From: Camellia lanceoleosa
Lineage: Eukaryota > Streptophyta > Magnoliopsida > Ericales > Theaceae
NCBI GenBank assembly: GCA_025200525.1
Contig: CM045759.1
Coordinates: forward strand, 4,712,001 to 4,776,000
Direction of reading: 5' to 3'
DNA: 64,000 nt
Under the pieces are notes generated by a model. That model saw only the letters and a program-made list of their open reading frames with translations, searched no databases and was not told the DNA's origin. Positions 34,721-47,044 of the stretch are shown in pieces; the stretch's first letter is position 1, and every line of letters starts with the position of its first letter. A program made the position numbers and the translations under genes.

Positions 34721-37436
34721 CTTAACTTCGCAATCTTATGAGAAGTAGAATAAAGATAAGCTGCATAACGGTTACAGATCGCCCATAGATGGCTTTCTGC
34801 TAACCCATTACTCAAAATGGAGTGTAAAATCTGATATGGAGGGCACTGAGTTAGGGATATAGGCAATAAACTAGTGCAATTCTCAATTGGGAAACATTTG
34901 CGCCATTATCCACCTAACATTAACAATATTTACTCCTTATCTCTACTACACCATTGTGTTGTTGAGTACTAGGAATAATCAATTTTCTAAGCATTCATTT
35001 CTCTTCACAGAGTTTTCTAAAATAACTCAAATAGATACTCGCCACCTTAGTCAAAACTACAAGCTCGAAAGCTATTTTCTGATTGATCTCAACCTCATAT
35101 GTGCAATGTCAAAAAACATCTCACAACTTTTGACTTATGAGAGATCAAATAGTCTTGACTCAGATGCGTATCGTAATCTATAAATGTGTCGAGATTGAGA
35201 CTTAGCTATCATACCCTTACACATATCTAGTCACAAATATCATAGTGGACTAAATGCGCCAATACAAATGACCTTCTACGGCTTTCCTACTTACTTGTGC
35301 GCAACCATTGCGAACAAAGTTACACATTCACATGAGAACAGGATGTCATAAGCGAGTGGGCCCGAGAAGGCCTACTCAAACCATTGTGTCATCATCTCAT
35401 TAATGTGATTAAGTATAATAAGCCACTGGTTCATGATCAATGTCATAAACTAATTCCAATCATCTTTATGTGTGAGTTCTCGAAGACAAGTTTTAAAGGT
35501 TTAGGTCCAACTAGGTAATGACTCACAACTAACTCATATTTACTAGATCATAAAAGGATGTCATGGAGATTTCAAGTGCGCCTAAATCACAAATTTAACT
35601 AGTAAGTGCTAATCCCCTGCACCTTTAAGTCAATTTTATTCTCCATACACTTTAATGCATCTAGTTGAAAAAATGACGATACTCCTCTTGCCATATCTAT
35701 TTCTCGCTTCATAGTTACTTGCAATTAATTCTACTATCCACAAGAAGGAGATAATAAGCTATCAATCTTTGACAGCTCTTGAAGTAACTTAAGCGGGAAT
35801 TAGGCTAAAGAGTCTAATTTAACACAATGCTCTCACAAGCGATGCGTCAAATTCTTAGAGTCATAACAACCTTGTCGGCCTTGACCTTTTCATTACTATG
35901 CTGCAACGTTTGCGCTTAGTGGTAAATGTTATTAAAAAACGAAACGTTAGCCTAGTAAAGGAATAATACAAAGAAGCACCTCATTATGTCTCACACTCAA
36001 TTGTGGAAACAATAAGTGTCCAGACTTAGACAAGTTGGCAATGCTAATAGATTTTGCTGCCACTAAGCGCTAATCTTTTCACTTAGCGTGATATTTCAAC
36101 GTACACTATTATAGTGCATGAAATTTTGCTCCATCCACTCCCAGTAATTGGATAGAGAGCAAAACACTACTCATACTGGCTACTCGTCTTACACTTAATG
36201 ACTAATTTATTTAAGCTCGCATTTCTTGGATGACGTGACTCTTGAATGTTACTTCATCCAATGATGCAACATTATTAAAAGTCAAATTACAAAGTCAATC
36301 CGCGCAGCTCAATAGTCAAGATCATATACAGATCTATTGAGGGCTTAATAATTTTATAACTCCAAAATTCGCCAACCAAAACTACGTAGCATGCCGCTAA
36401 CCATAGCACACACATTAGTTTTTATTGTGCCAAATAAGGCAACAAAACCACGGCGACTTTGAGTCATGTTTCCTTACTTTGGCTCAATTAAGGTCTGACC
36501 TAAAGTCTCCAAGACTTTTGCTCATCTAAAGAATGGGATTATATTGTTCACATTTGAACATCTCTACTAAGTCTAGGTCAACCAAATTAACTTCCATAAG
36601 CTAAATCAATTTAGAGAGAAATTCGCATTAGGATTAATTTGATTGATTAGCATAATATAATTTTGCCGCAAAAATCTAAATTAAATAGTGACAATATTAC
36701 ACAAGTCGCAAGATCGAAAATCCGCTATGCTCGTAATCATCTCTTGCGCCACAGGTGACAATTATCCAAAATTTAATTTAATTTATGCGCAAAATATTGG
36801 TTTTCGGGAGTTAATCTACAAAGATTTCTCTCAACCGAATAACCTCCCACTAACTATGGCATATACAAAGCGTGATAAATTCCATACAATAGCATCTTAA
36901 TGTAAATTTACAAATAACTCATGCTATATTTATTTAATAATGGAATTCTAATAAATAAATAAATAAATAATCATGCTCCTCTAATTACAACATATTAAAA
37001 ATTCAAAAAAAATATGTTGTATTCAATATTCAGATTATGCCATAACAGAAAGTATATCATACTGAAATTTTCTAGAATTTTCTGGAATTTTAAATAACTA
37101 ATAAACACACATAAAATCAGAAATAAATATTCCAGAATCTGATAAAATGCTATAACTGTACCAGTAAATAGTAAACTACATCAATAGTCTACAATAAAAA
37201 ATTCAGCCCCAGAAAATTAATCATGCAACACAAGATGCAATTTTAAAGCAAAAATAATGCATTATTATTTCAAGAAAAATATTTTTATTTTCATAAAATT
37301 TTCACAACTTTATAGAAGATATAAAATTGAATTCTGAGTCTGATGGTACCAACCATGCTTAAAACAAAGCTATAACGAATAAATTATGGCCAATTAACGT
37401 AATTCAGAATTAAAAAAAAAAAACAAACAGAGCCTT

Positions 37437-37690
37437 AGAGCCAAGCAGTAGCGGAAAAAGCGGCTCGGGCCGCATCGCAGCTTCATCGCATGATGAGGCT
37501 CAACGGGCAAGACGTGGCGCGGCTCGAAGCGGCGCGGCTAACGCGCGCGCGTGGAAGGGAGGGGACGGCTCGCGCGTGGGGGCGCGTGGGAAGCGCGCCT
37601 AGCGCGTGACAGCGCGTGGTGGCGCGTGGCGCTGCTGGGCGGCGTCATACAGCGCGTGAATCACACGCGCCGCCTTCCCGGGTGTTTTCT
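37437..37690 (-). other. GC-rich, CpG-rich leader island in the LARD
   Basis: About 250 bp dense in GCGCG, GGCGCG and GCGCGTGG words, in an otherwise AT-rich element. It lies 250-500 bp inside the 5' LTR, downstream of the primer site, where a packaging or leader structure would sit. The frame at 37551-37940 results from this composition and is not called as a gene. Confidence 0.6.
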
Positions 37691-37940
37691 GGTCCGATTT
37701 TTGTACTGTCGAACTCCATTTTTCACAATAAAAATATTTATGGCATTAAAAATGACATTTAAAGAACATAAAAATGAGGTATATCACTCTCTCAATCTAA
37801 TGGAGTTAAAATGCGAAAAACCGTGCACTTCATTTTCCTCCTCCATTAATATTCATACATATATCATGTATATATATTTATATAAAATATATACACATAA
37901 TCTAATGCATAAAAATAAGCACGAAAATACCCAGATTTAA

Positions 37941-37953
37941 GGCTCTGATACCA
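37941..37953 (-). other. primer-binding site for initiator tRNA-Met
   Basis: GGCTCTGATACCA on the plus strand is the complement of TGGTATCAGAGCC, the usual copia primer site. It lies next to the right LTR and fixes the element's direction. Confidence 0.9.
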
Positions 37954-37954
37954 A

Positions 37955-38407
37955 TTTAAATCAGAAAGCATAGTAAATACGCAGCGGATGAAAATGTTTA
38001 TGTTAGCGAAGAACCTCGTGGGTAAATCACGTGCTTCCTGAATGATTAATCAACCCAACAGTGGAGTGATATTACAGAATGAATATCACCCACACAATTC
38101 ACAGTGCAAAAGACTTGATCGTTGTTTTTGGGAGAGAGTCAGAGAGAGAGGAGAGTCTGGGAAAAAAAGGTTATGGGTAAAAATCCCATAACGTATCTGA
38201 TATATGTATATACAATATCTGATTCAATATCTGATATATAACCAAATATCTATCTTATCATATCAATTATATGATAGACATATATATATCTTGAGTGGTT
38301 ATCCAAATAAGTTTGAATTAAAATTCAAACTTGCATGGATAAGGTTCAAGAGGTTCAGGCTCAAAAAGCTCAAAGGGCCATGCCACATGGGCGCCCAATT
38401 TCTAACA
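37955..38407 (-). repeat. 5' LTR of the LARD
   Basis: 453 bp, ending TTTCTAACA. Its first bases are TTTAAATC where the left copy has TGTAAATC. It contains the same CT/GA-rich block and the palindromic TATCTGATATATGTATATAC region as the left LTR. Confidence 0.88.
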
Positions 38408-38837
38408 ATTTTGTTTTCTGAAGGTGAGTGGCTGGTGATCATTATTATTGGTGAGATTAATTCTTGCTTCGGTGGATTTGATTCGGTGGTGTGGTTTCGG
38501 CTGGTGTTTGGTGACACTGATTTGGATTATTATTTTGGGTCTACTATAACTTTGTTTTGAAGATTTTGTTCGTCTATTTGGTGAGGTCTTTCCTCTTATT
38601 TATTTGTGATTATTTGGAATTCACCTAAGGGTGGTTTTGTGAGATCATTCGTGTCTCGTTTGTAATCGTTTGAAAACTTTTTGGTTGATAGTGGATTCAG
38701 ATTTCGATCCTATGGACGTACCTCACATTGAGAGAACCATGTAAAATTCCTGTGTTGCTTTTGATTTAATTTTTCTGCATTAGTTTTTATTCTCATTGAT
38801 TAATTTACTTGTGGGGAATCATATATTTTCCTTAACA

Positions 38838-39950
38838 GGAGCGAGCTAAGGGGATGAGTTTGGTGGATAATAGGAGGCTTTTGTGGAACTCATTTGTGAG
38901 GATTAGAACATGGATTCATTTGAGGTCTGAAAGAGAAGAACAAGAATTCAAAAGATAGTTAAAAATGGTGGGAGTGGTAATTAGTATGGAAGTGAGATGG
39001 GACATTCAAAATGGGCTTAAGTTTTCTAAGGACTCTGAGGAAGTAAGTGGCTAGCATCAACTTCACATCCCTTTGATAATAGATAGCAATTGGGTTTGGG
39101 AAATCACTTTTTAGTGTGCCTAAATGCTTTTTTTCTCTATTGGTAATATGGTTTGAGGCATTAGCAAGCATTAGCATTAGTTCAAAAAAGACCCACTCTA
39201 GTTGGGACTCCAACCAAATGAACCATTAAAAAAAATTTAATTTAATTTTTTTTTGCCAAGCTTCATAATCACCTCCCTTTCATCTTCAATAAATTTTAGT
39301 GTAAATTATACTAACCTACTTTAGAATTTAAAGAAAATATAATAATTCTCACAATTTTGACAAAATTACATTAAGTTTCTTTGAAATTTTAATTTATATA
39401 ACACTTCATTTTCAACAATAATGTCAGTTATATGAATTAAAAAAAAAAGATATTGTTATTTCTTTTACAAAAAAATGTATACTTTACGTTGTTTATTTTT
39501 GTGTTTTCATACCATCTGCATTAGTTTTAGTCCATTTAAAGAAAAGTCAATGTAATTATATCAAAATTATGGAGCTCATTGTATTTTTTTTAAACCTTAG
39601 GGGAGATTAATGTAATTCACCCTAAATTTCAAGTTAGCCTTTTCTCAAATTCAAATTTAAATTTGAGAGAATTTGTAAGGTATGTGAGGCCCGCCGTAGA
39701 TCATATTTAAATGATTCGTACCATTTACTTTGTAAGGTACTCAATGTGTAACATTTATAGAAAAAAAATTAGTTTGATCCGATAATGATAACCTTTTTTA
39801 TTTTATCGTGTTTGTTTTTTTTTTAAAAAAATAGGTAACAATATGTTTTTTTTTTTTAAAAAATAGACCATTTATTTTTTTAGAGACAAGCACGGCAAAA
39901 TGAAAAGGATAAGATTATTAGATCGACTTAATTTTTTTTATGAATCATAT
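38838..39950. other. no gene recognised
   Basis: Starts at the outer edge of the copia LTR. AT-rich, with a poly-T/poly-A inverted stretch near 39820-39860. A small element may be present around 39290-39625 (GTAAATTATACTAACCTACT against GATTAATGTAATTCACCCT, reading as imperfect inverted ends), but I could not define its borders. Confidence 0.4.
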
Positions 39951-41116
39951 TGTAGACACCCCATTTTTGACTGCCTTTAAGACTTGGGCGCCTTAGGTTG
40001 ATCACTTGATGATGAAAAGTTACGCTGTCCAATCGCTCAATTTGTTCAGCAAGAAGAGCTTCTAAATCCCAACCTTACACCCCATTTTTGGATCAAAACT
40101 ATTTTAGACCTTAAAACCCTTTCTTTCAAAATATTTTTGAAAATGTTTCTACAGAACACGTTCTGAGGCTCGTATTTGGTTAAAAATTGCACTTTTCGGG
40201 TAACCTAGTAAGGACAAAGTGGAAATAAATGGAAGAGAGTTGAACTCTTTGGAAAATCTTTAAAAACGTCTTATTTATACGTTTGGATTTGAAGAAAATT
40301 GGAGGAGAGGGAAGAAAATTAGTTGGGGAAGAAGTTGGTTATGAACCGTTAAGAGAGAACTGGGCAGCCTTCACTAAATCAGGCCTATCCTTTTGTAAAA
40401 TTGGAATGTGAGGCCACCACCATTGGAAAGTGGACTTCCGGGGCTTCATTTTAAACTCAAGACTCTCCTAAAGTCGAGTCTGGATGAGGGAGATATGATC
40501 GTTTGAAGTTAGGCATCAATCTGGTTAAGATAGAAATGAGCAACCTTCACTAAAATATGCATATCTATTTGCACACTTAGAATTTAGATGTGAGGCTACC
40601 TCCATTGGAAATTAGACTTCTGGGACTTCAATTTAGGCTCAAGAATGACATAAAACCGAGTCTGGATACAGGAGATATACCCGTTTGAAGTTGGGCCTAG
40701 AAGCAGATTTTCTATGGTTGGTAGGCCATCACTGGTGGACGGCATGCCGCATTTTTGGCCTGCCGGCCACTGGTGAAAAACCTAGATATTTTGTGCTAGT
40801 TGTCGCCCAAAAGCTCCAGCTGTTCCAGGCATGATATGTTCGACCTAAGGGGTTGTTTTTCTATATATACCATGCCTTCCTAATAGTTTAAGATTACAAA
40901 AAATTCCAAAACCTCAATTTCTTGAAATTCTCTCTCTATCTCTATCTTGCAACCTATACACCCTCTCTCTACACTTCCTAAACCAATATTGGAGCTCTCC
41001 TTGTTGAGATTATTGACTCCAAATTTCAGCCCTTGAGAGTTAGAACTTGTTGGTTTGTGAACAAAAGTGTTATTCCTCTTCAAGAGGTATAATTTTGAGC
41101 ATCTTTGCACCACTTT
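39951..41116 (+). repeat. Ogre/Tat-like LTR fragment
   Basis: Starts TGTAGACACCCCATTTTTGA, the same terminus as the solo LTR at 41117, and has a TATA-like CTATATATACC at about 40861. A tandem duplication of about 180 bp (40350-40520 and 40535-40700; shared words CCATTGGAAA, GGGCTTCA-like, GAGTCTGGAT, GTTTGAAGTTGGGC) is internal. The adjacent solo LTR inserted into it at 41117, so its continuation may lie after 45568. Confidence 0.65.
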
Positions 41117-44100
41117 GTAGACACCCCATTTTTGACCGTCCTCAAGACTTGGGCATCATCGATTGAGTGCTCGATGATTGCGCATGTTCGCGCTCGTTTG
41201 GAGTCCCCAGGGTTTTCGGCTGCACGCCTTGCCCCTAAGTCTCTGAACTTTCTTGGTTTTGTGCTTGTTTTAGAGCTAACCCTTGGTCCCTCCCTTTTTT
41301 CTTCCTAGGGAGAGAAACAATGGTGTAGACCACTTTTCTCCCCTGTCAACCAGTTTTCTCCCTTGCTAGCCAGTTTAGGTGGTTGGTCGGCTACAGTGGG
41401 TGGTCGGTTGACCACCTCAAGTGGTCTGCAGCATGCCACCACCTTGCCCTCTCTTGAGAGACCCCCTTTTTGCCCTGTCGACCAGATTTTGTCCATGTTG
41501 ACCACCTTGGGTGGTCAGTCGACTAGGTGGGGTGGTTGGTCGACCCCTCTAACTGGTCGGCTGCCTTTCTGCACTTTCTGCAGATATTTTTGGTGCTAGC
41601 TGTGCCAACTGTTAGGCACAGAATGCATCCTCTCTACAGGTATATGGAGGGATTCATACAAGCTTTTGCTTAAATTTTCTATAAGAGGGGAGCTCTCTCC
41701 CCCTTCCAAGAGGTTCAGAATTTTGGAGAAGAAAATATCTACTCTCTTTCTAGATTTCTCTATATATATATATATCTATTGTTGTGCTCCATAGTGCTTA
41801 GAATTGCATTTTGTTTGCATATTTGCACACAACCTCCTAGCCAAACACCACCATCTTTGTTGCTGAGGTTCTTGGAGGGTGTATTTGAGTTCTAAAAGCT
41901 GGTTTTGAGCTCAAGAAGTTGCTGTTCTTGTTGTTTTTCAAGGGTGAGTCCTATTCCCCCTTTTTAAGCTTTATTTTGATTGCATATTTGGCCACCTTTG
42001 CATGTTATTTTAGGCTTAGCTTTCAACTGCAAAAAGTTCTATTTTTGAGTGCTTAAAATAGTTGTTTAAGGCCTAGTTTGAGTTAGGCATCGTTTACCCC
42101 CTTTGGTGGCTTGTTTTGCTTTGCTTTGTGCCATCTCTTAAGGCCTTTGGGACCATCTCTTTTTGGCCTTCTTACCACTGAAACTCAGAGGAATTTCAGT
42201 GGTAGAAATGTGGTTTTGAGGTCCCAAATGGGTGGGGGTTGTCCCATCTCCTCTTCTCTTGTTTGCATGTGTTGATGACCCATCAAAAGAGCACGTGTTT
42301 CTACTTCTTTGTGGCTTTGTTTAGGCTCATTTTTGTGACTTTTCAGACCTTCCATAACTCTATTTTTGGCTGTCTTGGTCACCTCTTGCATGCTTATTGC
42401 ACTTATAGTGTAATTCTACTTGTAGCCTTGCAAAGTAGCATGTCTTTGTGCCTTGAATTTGCTTAGTTAAAGTATGTTTTTAGCCATTATTTGCCATGTC
42501 ATAACTCTGTTTTGGGTTGGTTTGGTTGCCTCTTGCATGCTCCTTGCACTTGTAGTGAAATCTTGTTCATTAGCCTAGTGTATTCGATGTTTTAGCCCAT
42601 TGATCTTGCATGTGTATGCTCTACTCTAGCACATTTTTGGCTATGTTTTAGCATGCTTTAGGTCTGATTTCAGTGGTTTTGGTCATGCATGCTTGGCTTT
42701 GCATAGCTATAGTGTATTTGGCTTTGCCAGCCTTGCACTTTGGGACCTCTAACATGTCATATTTGAGCTTTTTGCATGGCATAGCATCATTTGGCTTGTT
42801 ATTTCAGACCATATACCTCTTCCATATTCCTGCATTTATCACTCTTTCAATGCTTTTGGATAATTGTGCCTTATGCCTTGATCATGAGCTAATTTGTGTG
42901 CATGCTTGTCTAAGCTTTTGGGCTACCATCTCAACATGTTTTTGGTCTTATTTTGCCATGTTACAACTCTGATTTTAGTTGGTGGAGTCACCTCTTGCTT
43001 GGTCTTGGTACTTGTAGTGTAATCTCACTCATTGGCCTTGCATGCTTAGTGTTTTGGCTTACCATGCTAGCTTCTTTTGGCTACAGTCCATCATGTTTCT
43101 AGCATTGTTTTGACCTGTCTTAGGACTATTTTGAGTCATCTTGGTCCTTTGGGGCTTGCTTGATATGGCTATGGTGCAAGTGCCTCAGCTAGTCTTGAGT
43201 TTTGAGCACCATAGCATGCTATATTTGTGATGGTTGCATGTCTTGGCATCGTTTAACATGTTATTTTAGAGCATATACATGTGTCATGTTCTCACTTCTT
43301 TCACTCCTTGAGAGCTTTTGAGAGTTGTGCTTTTGTGCCTTATTTGTGAGCTACCAAAGGAGCATGATTTTTTACTCTTTTGAGCCTTAGTTTGAGCATG
43401 TTTTTGCTACTGATTTGCCATGTTGTAGATCTGTTTTGAGCTAGTTTGGTCGTTTAAGCTTGATATTGCATGCCTCTTGTGTTATACTTTTTGCTAGCTT
43501 TAATGTTCTTGGCTTTTAGCATGCATTGCATGAGCTGTTAGAATGTTTTAGCATCATTTAGCATGTCATTTCAGTGCTGAAATAAATGCCATTGCATCCC
43601 ACTAATTCACTCATTCAAAAATAGAGGACTCTCACTTTTGGACTTAACCGATTAAGGGACTAATTGGTAATCTAAAATGTGTAAACAAAATTGAATCAAG
43701 TAAAACATGGCCAAGATAACATGTTGTGTTGCATTGCATGTGTTTGGATCAGACGTTAATCCAAACACGAGAAACGAGGGACGTTTCATACTCGAAGTGA
43801 TGAAATGTGCCTCATTTCTTGGTCGTCGACGCCCTTGATTGTGCATAATAGGGTGGAGGCCTTTCAAGTCTTATGTGTGCATTCATCAAGTTTTGTGCAA
43901 GCTTGATTCCTTGGCCACCATGCATTGAAAATGCTTGGTTGGTGGCTCGAGAGTCAAGTGCCATACTCCTTTGAGCTTGAGATATGATAAGGAGTGTGGA
44001 AGTGCATACATTTCCTTACAAATACACTGTCTTGCCCCTGTCTGTGCTCTGTTGCAACAATAGGAGGAATTTCAGCCCTCAAGGTGTTCTTGAAATCAGA

Positions 44101-45563
44101 AAGAAGTAATATGGAAATCGGTGTAATTTTCAAAGGTTCAAAAGAGCGCAAACAGAGGCGTCTTGAGGCAAGGCGGTGGATTTCCGAGAGGACGCAACCG
44201 AGCATGCATATCTCCCTCGCCAGCGAGGCCATTTATCGCTTTTGTTAGCTAGTTGTAGTTAATTACCTGTGTTATAATTAATTTAGCTTAGTGCTTTGTA
44301 ATACTCTAATTAGCTTAGATTAGTTAGTTATTCAATTTGGTTTGTAATAATTAATTAGGTAGAATAGTTAGTTAATTAGTTGGTTTGTAATAGTTAGCTT
44401 AATTAGCGTAGTTAGTTAACTTTCATTTCATTTAGACCCTCCGTCGTGAGGGCAAATGTTGTAATAAGTGTGCGTGCGTGTGTGCATGTCTTCCAACCCC
44501 ATTTCTTTCTTCCTTTTACGTATTAGCTTTTGATGGTTAGTTTAGGGCATATTTCAATTAGCATACCTTATGCTTTGCATGCGTGCATCATTCATTCGTA
44601 TTGCATGCACCGGGCTCGGCGCATCATTCAAACGACATTGTATTTTAATTCCTATTTGAATGCATGTATCAATTGTGATATCCGTATGCCATCTTAGATA
44701 GCCGAGCCTACTTAGTTGCATTTTTCATGTGTTGCATTAGGCATCTTAACATAGCTAGGATCATGCATTGATTTCTAATTAGTTTTCTTTTTTGACTCAG
44801 AGTACACTGTAAGTGTTTAGGCTTTAGCATACTGCATGAGATGTGTATGTGGCCATGTTAGCATGCTTGCCATGAGGCTATTTGCTTAACTGCTATAACT
44901 GCATGAATGCCTGTGGATGAAGGCTTCATTGCTTGAATTGGAACAATTCATTGATTATGAGTTTTAAGCCCACTTTGCGGAGTGGCAAAATCATGTTGTT
45001 TTAAGCCCACTTGAGGGTGGCAAATCCGCGTTTTAGCCTACTTACGAGTAGCAATTTCAAACCACTTTTGAAAAACAAACATAAGATGTTTTGTTCCAAA
45101 TCGAGCGATTTAGTCTATACTTGTATGTTGTGCGCATCACATAATAAGGTTAGCTAATAAACTGGAATAAAAACACATGTGTTTTCAAAAAAACAACATA
45201 TCATGTTAGTAGAGGCTGATCCTTTGATCGGGCGAGCATGGGTGCTCATTTTATGACCTTCCCCTCTCGTACCCAAGTTCCCAAGCCGAGGCAACTTTGG
45301 TGATAACGGACACGTGGCCTTAGGCATGAGTCAGGGTTTCCTAAATTTTCCTAAAACAAAATATTTTGGTGGCGACTCTGAAATCTGGCAAAGCAGTCCA
45401 TGTTTGGCGCTTTTTGATTTGCCGGATTTGGACTCTTTGGTGATTTATCAGTCTTACATCGCACTTTGTGAGATTAGATTCAGAATTGTGACAGGAGTCC
45501 GAACTGTAGTAACTAGAACCCAATTCGCGCCCTCGCGCGCAGAGGCAGTTCGGGCGGTCTACA
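41117..45563 (+). mobile_element. 4.4 kb solo LTR of an Ogre/Tat-like gypsy element
   Basis: Begins TGTAGA and ends TCTACA, an inverted 6 bp terminus, with CACTT on both sides (41112-41116 and 45564-45568). There is no gag or pol. The unusual length fits Ogre-group LTRs. Internally there are diverged repeats of a CACCTCTTGCATG...CACTTGTAGTG unit (about 42366, 42520, 42985), a TAGTTAG-rich stretch (44260-44420) and a TATA run (41761-41775). A PBS-like TGGCGACTCTG at 45370 leaves open that a small internal remnant is included. Small frames here are not called. Confidence 0.8.
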
Positions 45564-45568
45564 CACTT

Positions 45569-46009
45569 CTTTTCTATCTTTTCTTGCTAATTTTGTAATA
45601 ACTATCATCAAAAGAAATATAATTTTACTTAACCTTCTTACTATCAATCCCCCTTACTATAAATCTCTTCTCTATCTCTAAAAACAAACGAGACCTTAAA
45701 ATTCATAATTTAGAACTCCCACACATTTTTCTCTCACATACAACCTCTTTTGCATTGATGGCGACATATCAGTTCCTTCCTGGCCCAACACTCAATGTGT
45801 GTGCTATGAAAAATAATTAGTTGGAGGTAGAAGAAAGAAGAAAAAAATTAAAAATTTATGAAAATTTGAAATTCAAAATCTAAATATGAGGTAGCCAAAA
45901 TGAAAAGGTATAGTCATGGAGACATAATTTGGGAATGAAAAAGTACGAGTCCACGCCAAAAAAATTGCGTGTTTTATATAATAGTGTATGGATAGTATAA
46001 ATAAAAATC
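45569..46009. other. AT-rich DNA, no gene
   Basis: Possible continuation of the LTR fragment that the solo LTR interrupted. Nothing coding is seen. Confidence 0.5.
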
Positions 46010-46393
46010 GGGTAAATTATGTTGATAATTTTTATATTTTAGTTTTTGGGTCATTTTAATTTCTATAATTTCAATTGACTTAATTTTAACCCTGAATTTA
46101 TGACTTTGTCTTAATTTAGTCCAATTGCTTACAATTGTTAACATTTTTTTAATGAAAAATATGCATATAAGTGATATATGACATACTTTTCAAGGCAAAA
46201 TTTTAAATTTCTTCAACTTAATGAGTTAACTTCAATCAATTTAGTGATAATTTTCTATAAAAAAACACTAACGGCGTTATCAATTGGACCAAATTGACAC
46301 ATTCTAAAATTAAGGTCAAAATTGATCTAGTTGAAAGTATAAGGAACAAAATGACACAAGAGGTAAATATAGAGACAATCAATATAATTTACA
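46010..46393. mobile_element. MITE with GGGTAAATTAT-type ends
   Basis: The left end GGGTAAATTATGTTGATAAT and the right end (read inward GTAAATTATATTGATTGTCT) are inverted. The interior is AT-rich and non-coding. The target duplication is unclear because the flanks are A-rich. It resembles the element at 52484-52804 in its termini. Confidence 0.6.
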
Positions 46394-46622
46394 CATAAAA
46401 ATACATAAAAATAGCACAAAATGAGTAATTAATTTTTTATTTTTTAGGATACGGTGTTTGATTTGATTTCTATGCTCTCATGTTGTGATAATGTCGTTTA
46501 ACAAAAAATAAAAAATTTATGCTTTATGTTGGATTTTTGATTAATTTTCTTTAGTTAGGTCAAAACACAATTTTCTCTAATTTAGTCAAAACACAGAGAA
46601 AATTATGAGCAAACTAGAGAAA

Positions 46623-47007
46623 TATTAGGATTATGAGGCACCAGAAATCAATCACACATACAAAAAGGAGACACAAGAGATTTACGTGATTCGACAATTA
46701 CTTACGTCCACGAAAAGAGATATCCACTATAGAATTTTTTCAAAGGGAGATTACAGAACTCACATTTCACAACTCCCTATAAAACTCTCTTACTTTCAGA
46801 TTACACTCTCTGCTCTCTTTAGCTTTGTGTTGTTCTTGTTCACTCTACGTTTTAAGCTCTCCTCATCACCTCCATTTATACACAAAATGGAGAAGTTTAA
46901 TTGGTCACCACCTATCTCATCCACTAGCTAGTGGGTTGGTGGAGTGGGAGAGCCACCTTCCATTGGCTGGAGAAAGTGGGAGATCTACTTGGGCTGGAGT
47001 GCTAACA
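46623..47007 (-). repeat. 3' LTR of the copia element
   Basis: Starts TATTAGGATTATGAGG (TG decayed to TA) and ends GTGCTAACA. It contains the Tork-LTR-typical ATTTACGTGATTCGACAATT. The polypurine-tract complement ATTCTCCCCCTCC follows at 47008-47020. Confidence 0.9.
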
Positions 47008-47044
47008 ATTCTCCCCCTCCATGCTCATATGGATAACTGACTTC

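Larger units (their letters stand above)
31535..38407 (-). mobile_element. young non-coding LTR element (LARD type), 6.9 kb
   Basis: Two near-identical LTRs (31535-31996 and 37955-38407), a perfect 5 bp target duplication ATTTT (31530-31534 and 38408-38412), and a primer site for initiator tRNA-Met beside the right LTR on the minus strand. The right LTR is thus the 5' one. The 5.96 kb interior has no gag or pol motif on either strand. It is marked by recurring GCGCC/GCGCA words and a GC-rich leader. It inserted into the LTR of another copia element. Large, non-coding, well-preserved LTR elements are called LARDs and rely on proteins from relatives. Confidence 0.85.
31288..38837 (+). repeat. 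3' LTR of the plus-strand copia, split by a LARD insertion
   Basis: After pol, a polypurine tract (GGTAGGGGGAGA, about 31274-31285) leads to TATTAGGTATGCC at 31288, a decayed TG start. The LTR runs to 31534, is interrupted, resumes at 38413 and ends CCTTAACA at 38837. LTR sequence is therefore 31288-31534 plus 38413-38837, about 672 bp. Confidence 0.7.

Noticed and set aside
32000..37430. Hidden copia pol inside the LARD
   Set aside because: I looked for YVDD, LYGLKQ, zinc-knuckle and RNase H motifs on both strands and translated one sample segment on the minus strand; none found, only short random frames.
37551..37940. 129-codon Arg/Ala-rich frame
   Set aside because: Created by the GC-rich GCGCG block; low complexity and not protein-like beyond it.
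41305..44250. Several 66-99 codon frames within the solo LTR
   Set aside because: Repeat-derived, no known domain, both strands open; not genes.
45370..45380. TGGCGACTCTG as a primer-binding site ending the LTR earlier
   Set aside because: The TGTAGA/TCTACA ends plus CACTT duplication support 45563 as the outer border; the motif matches tRNA-Arg sites only in part. Kept as a caveat.
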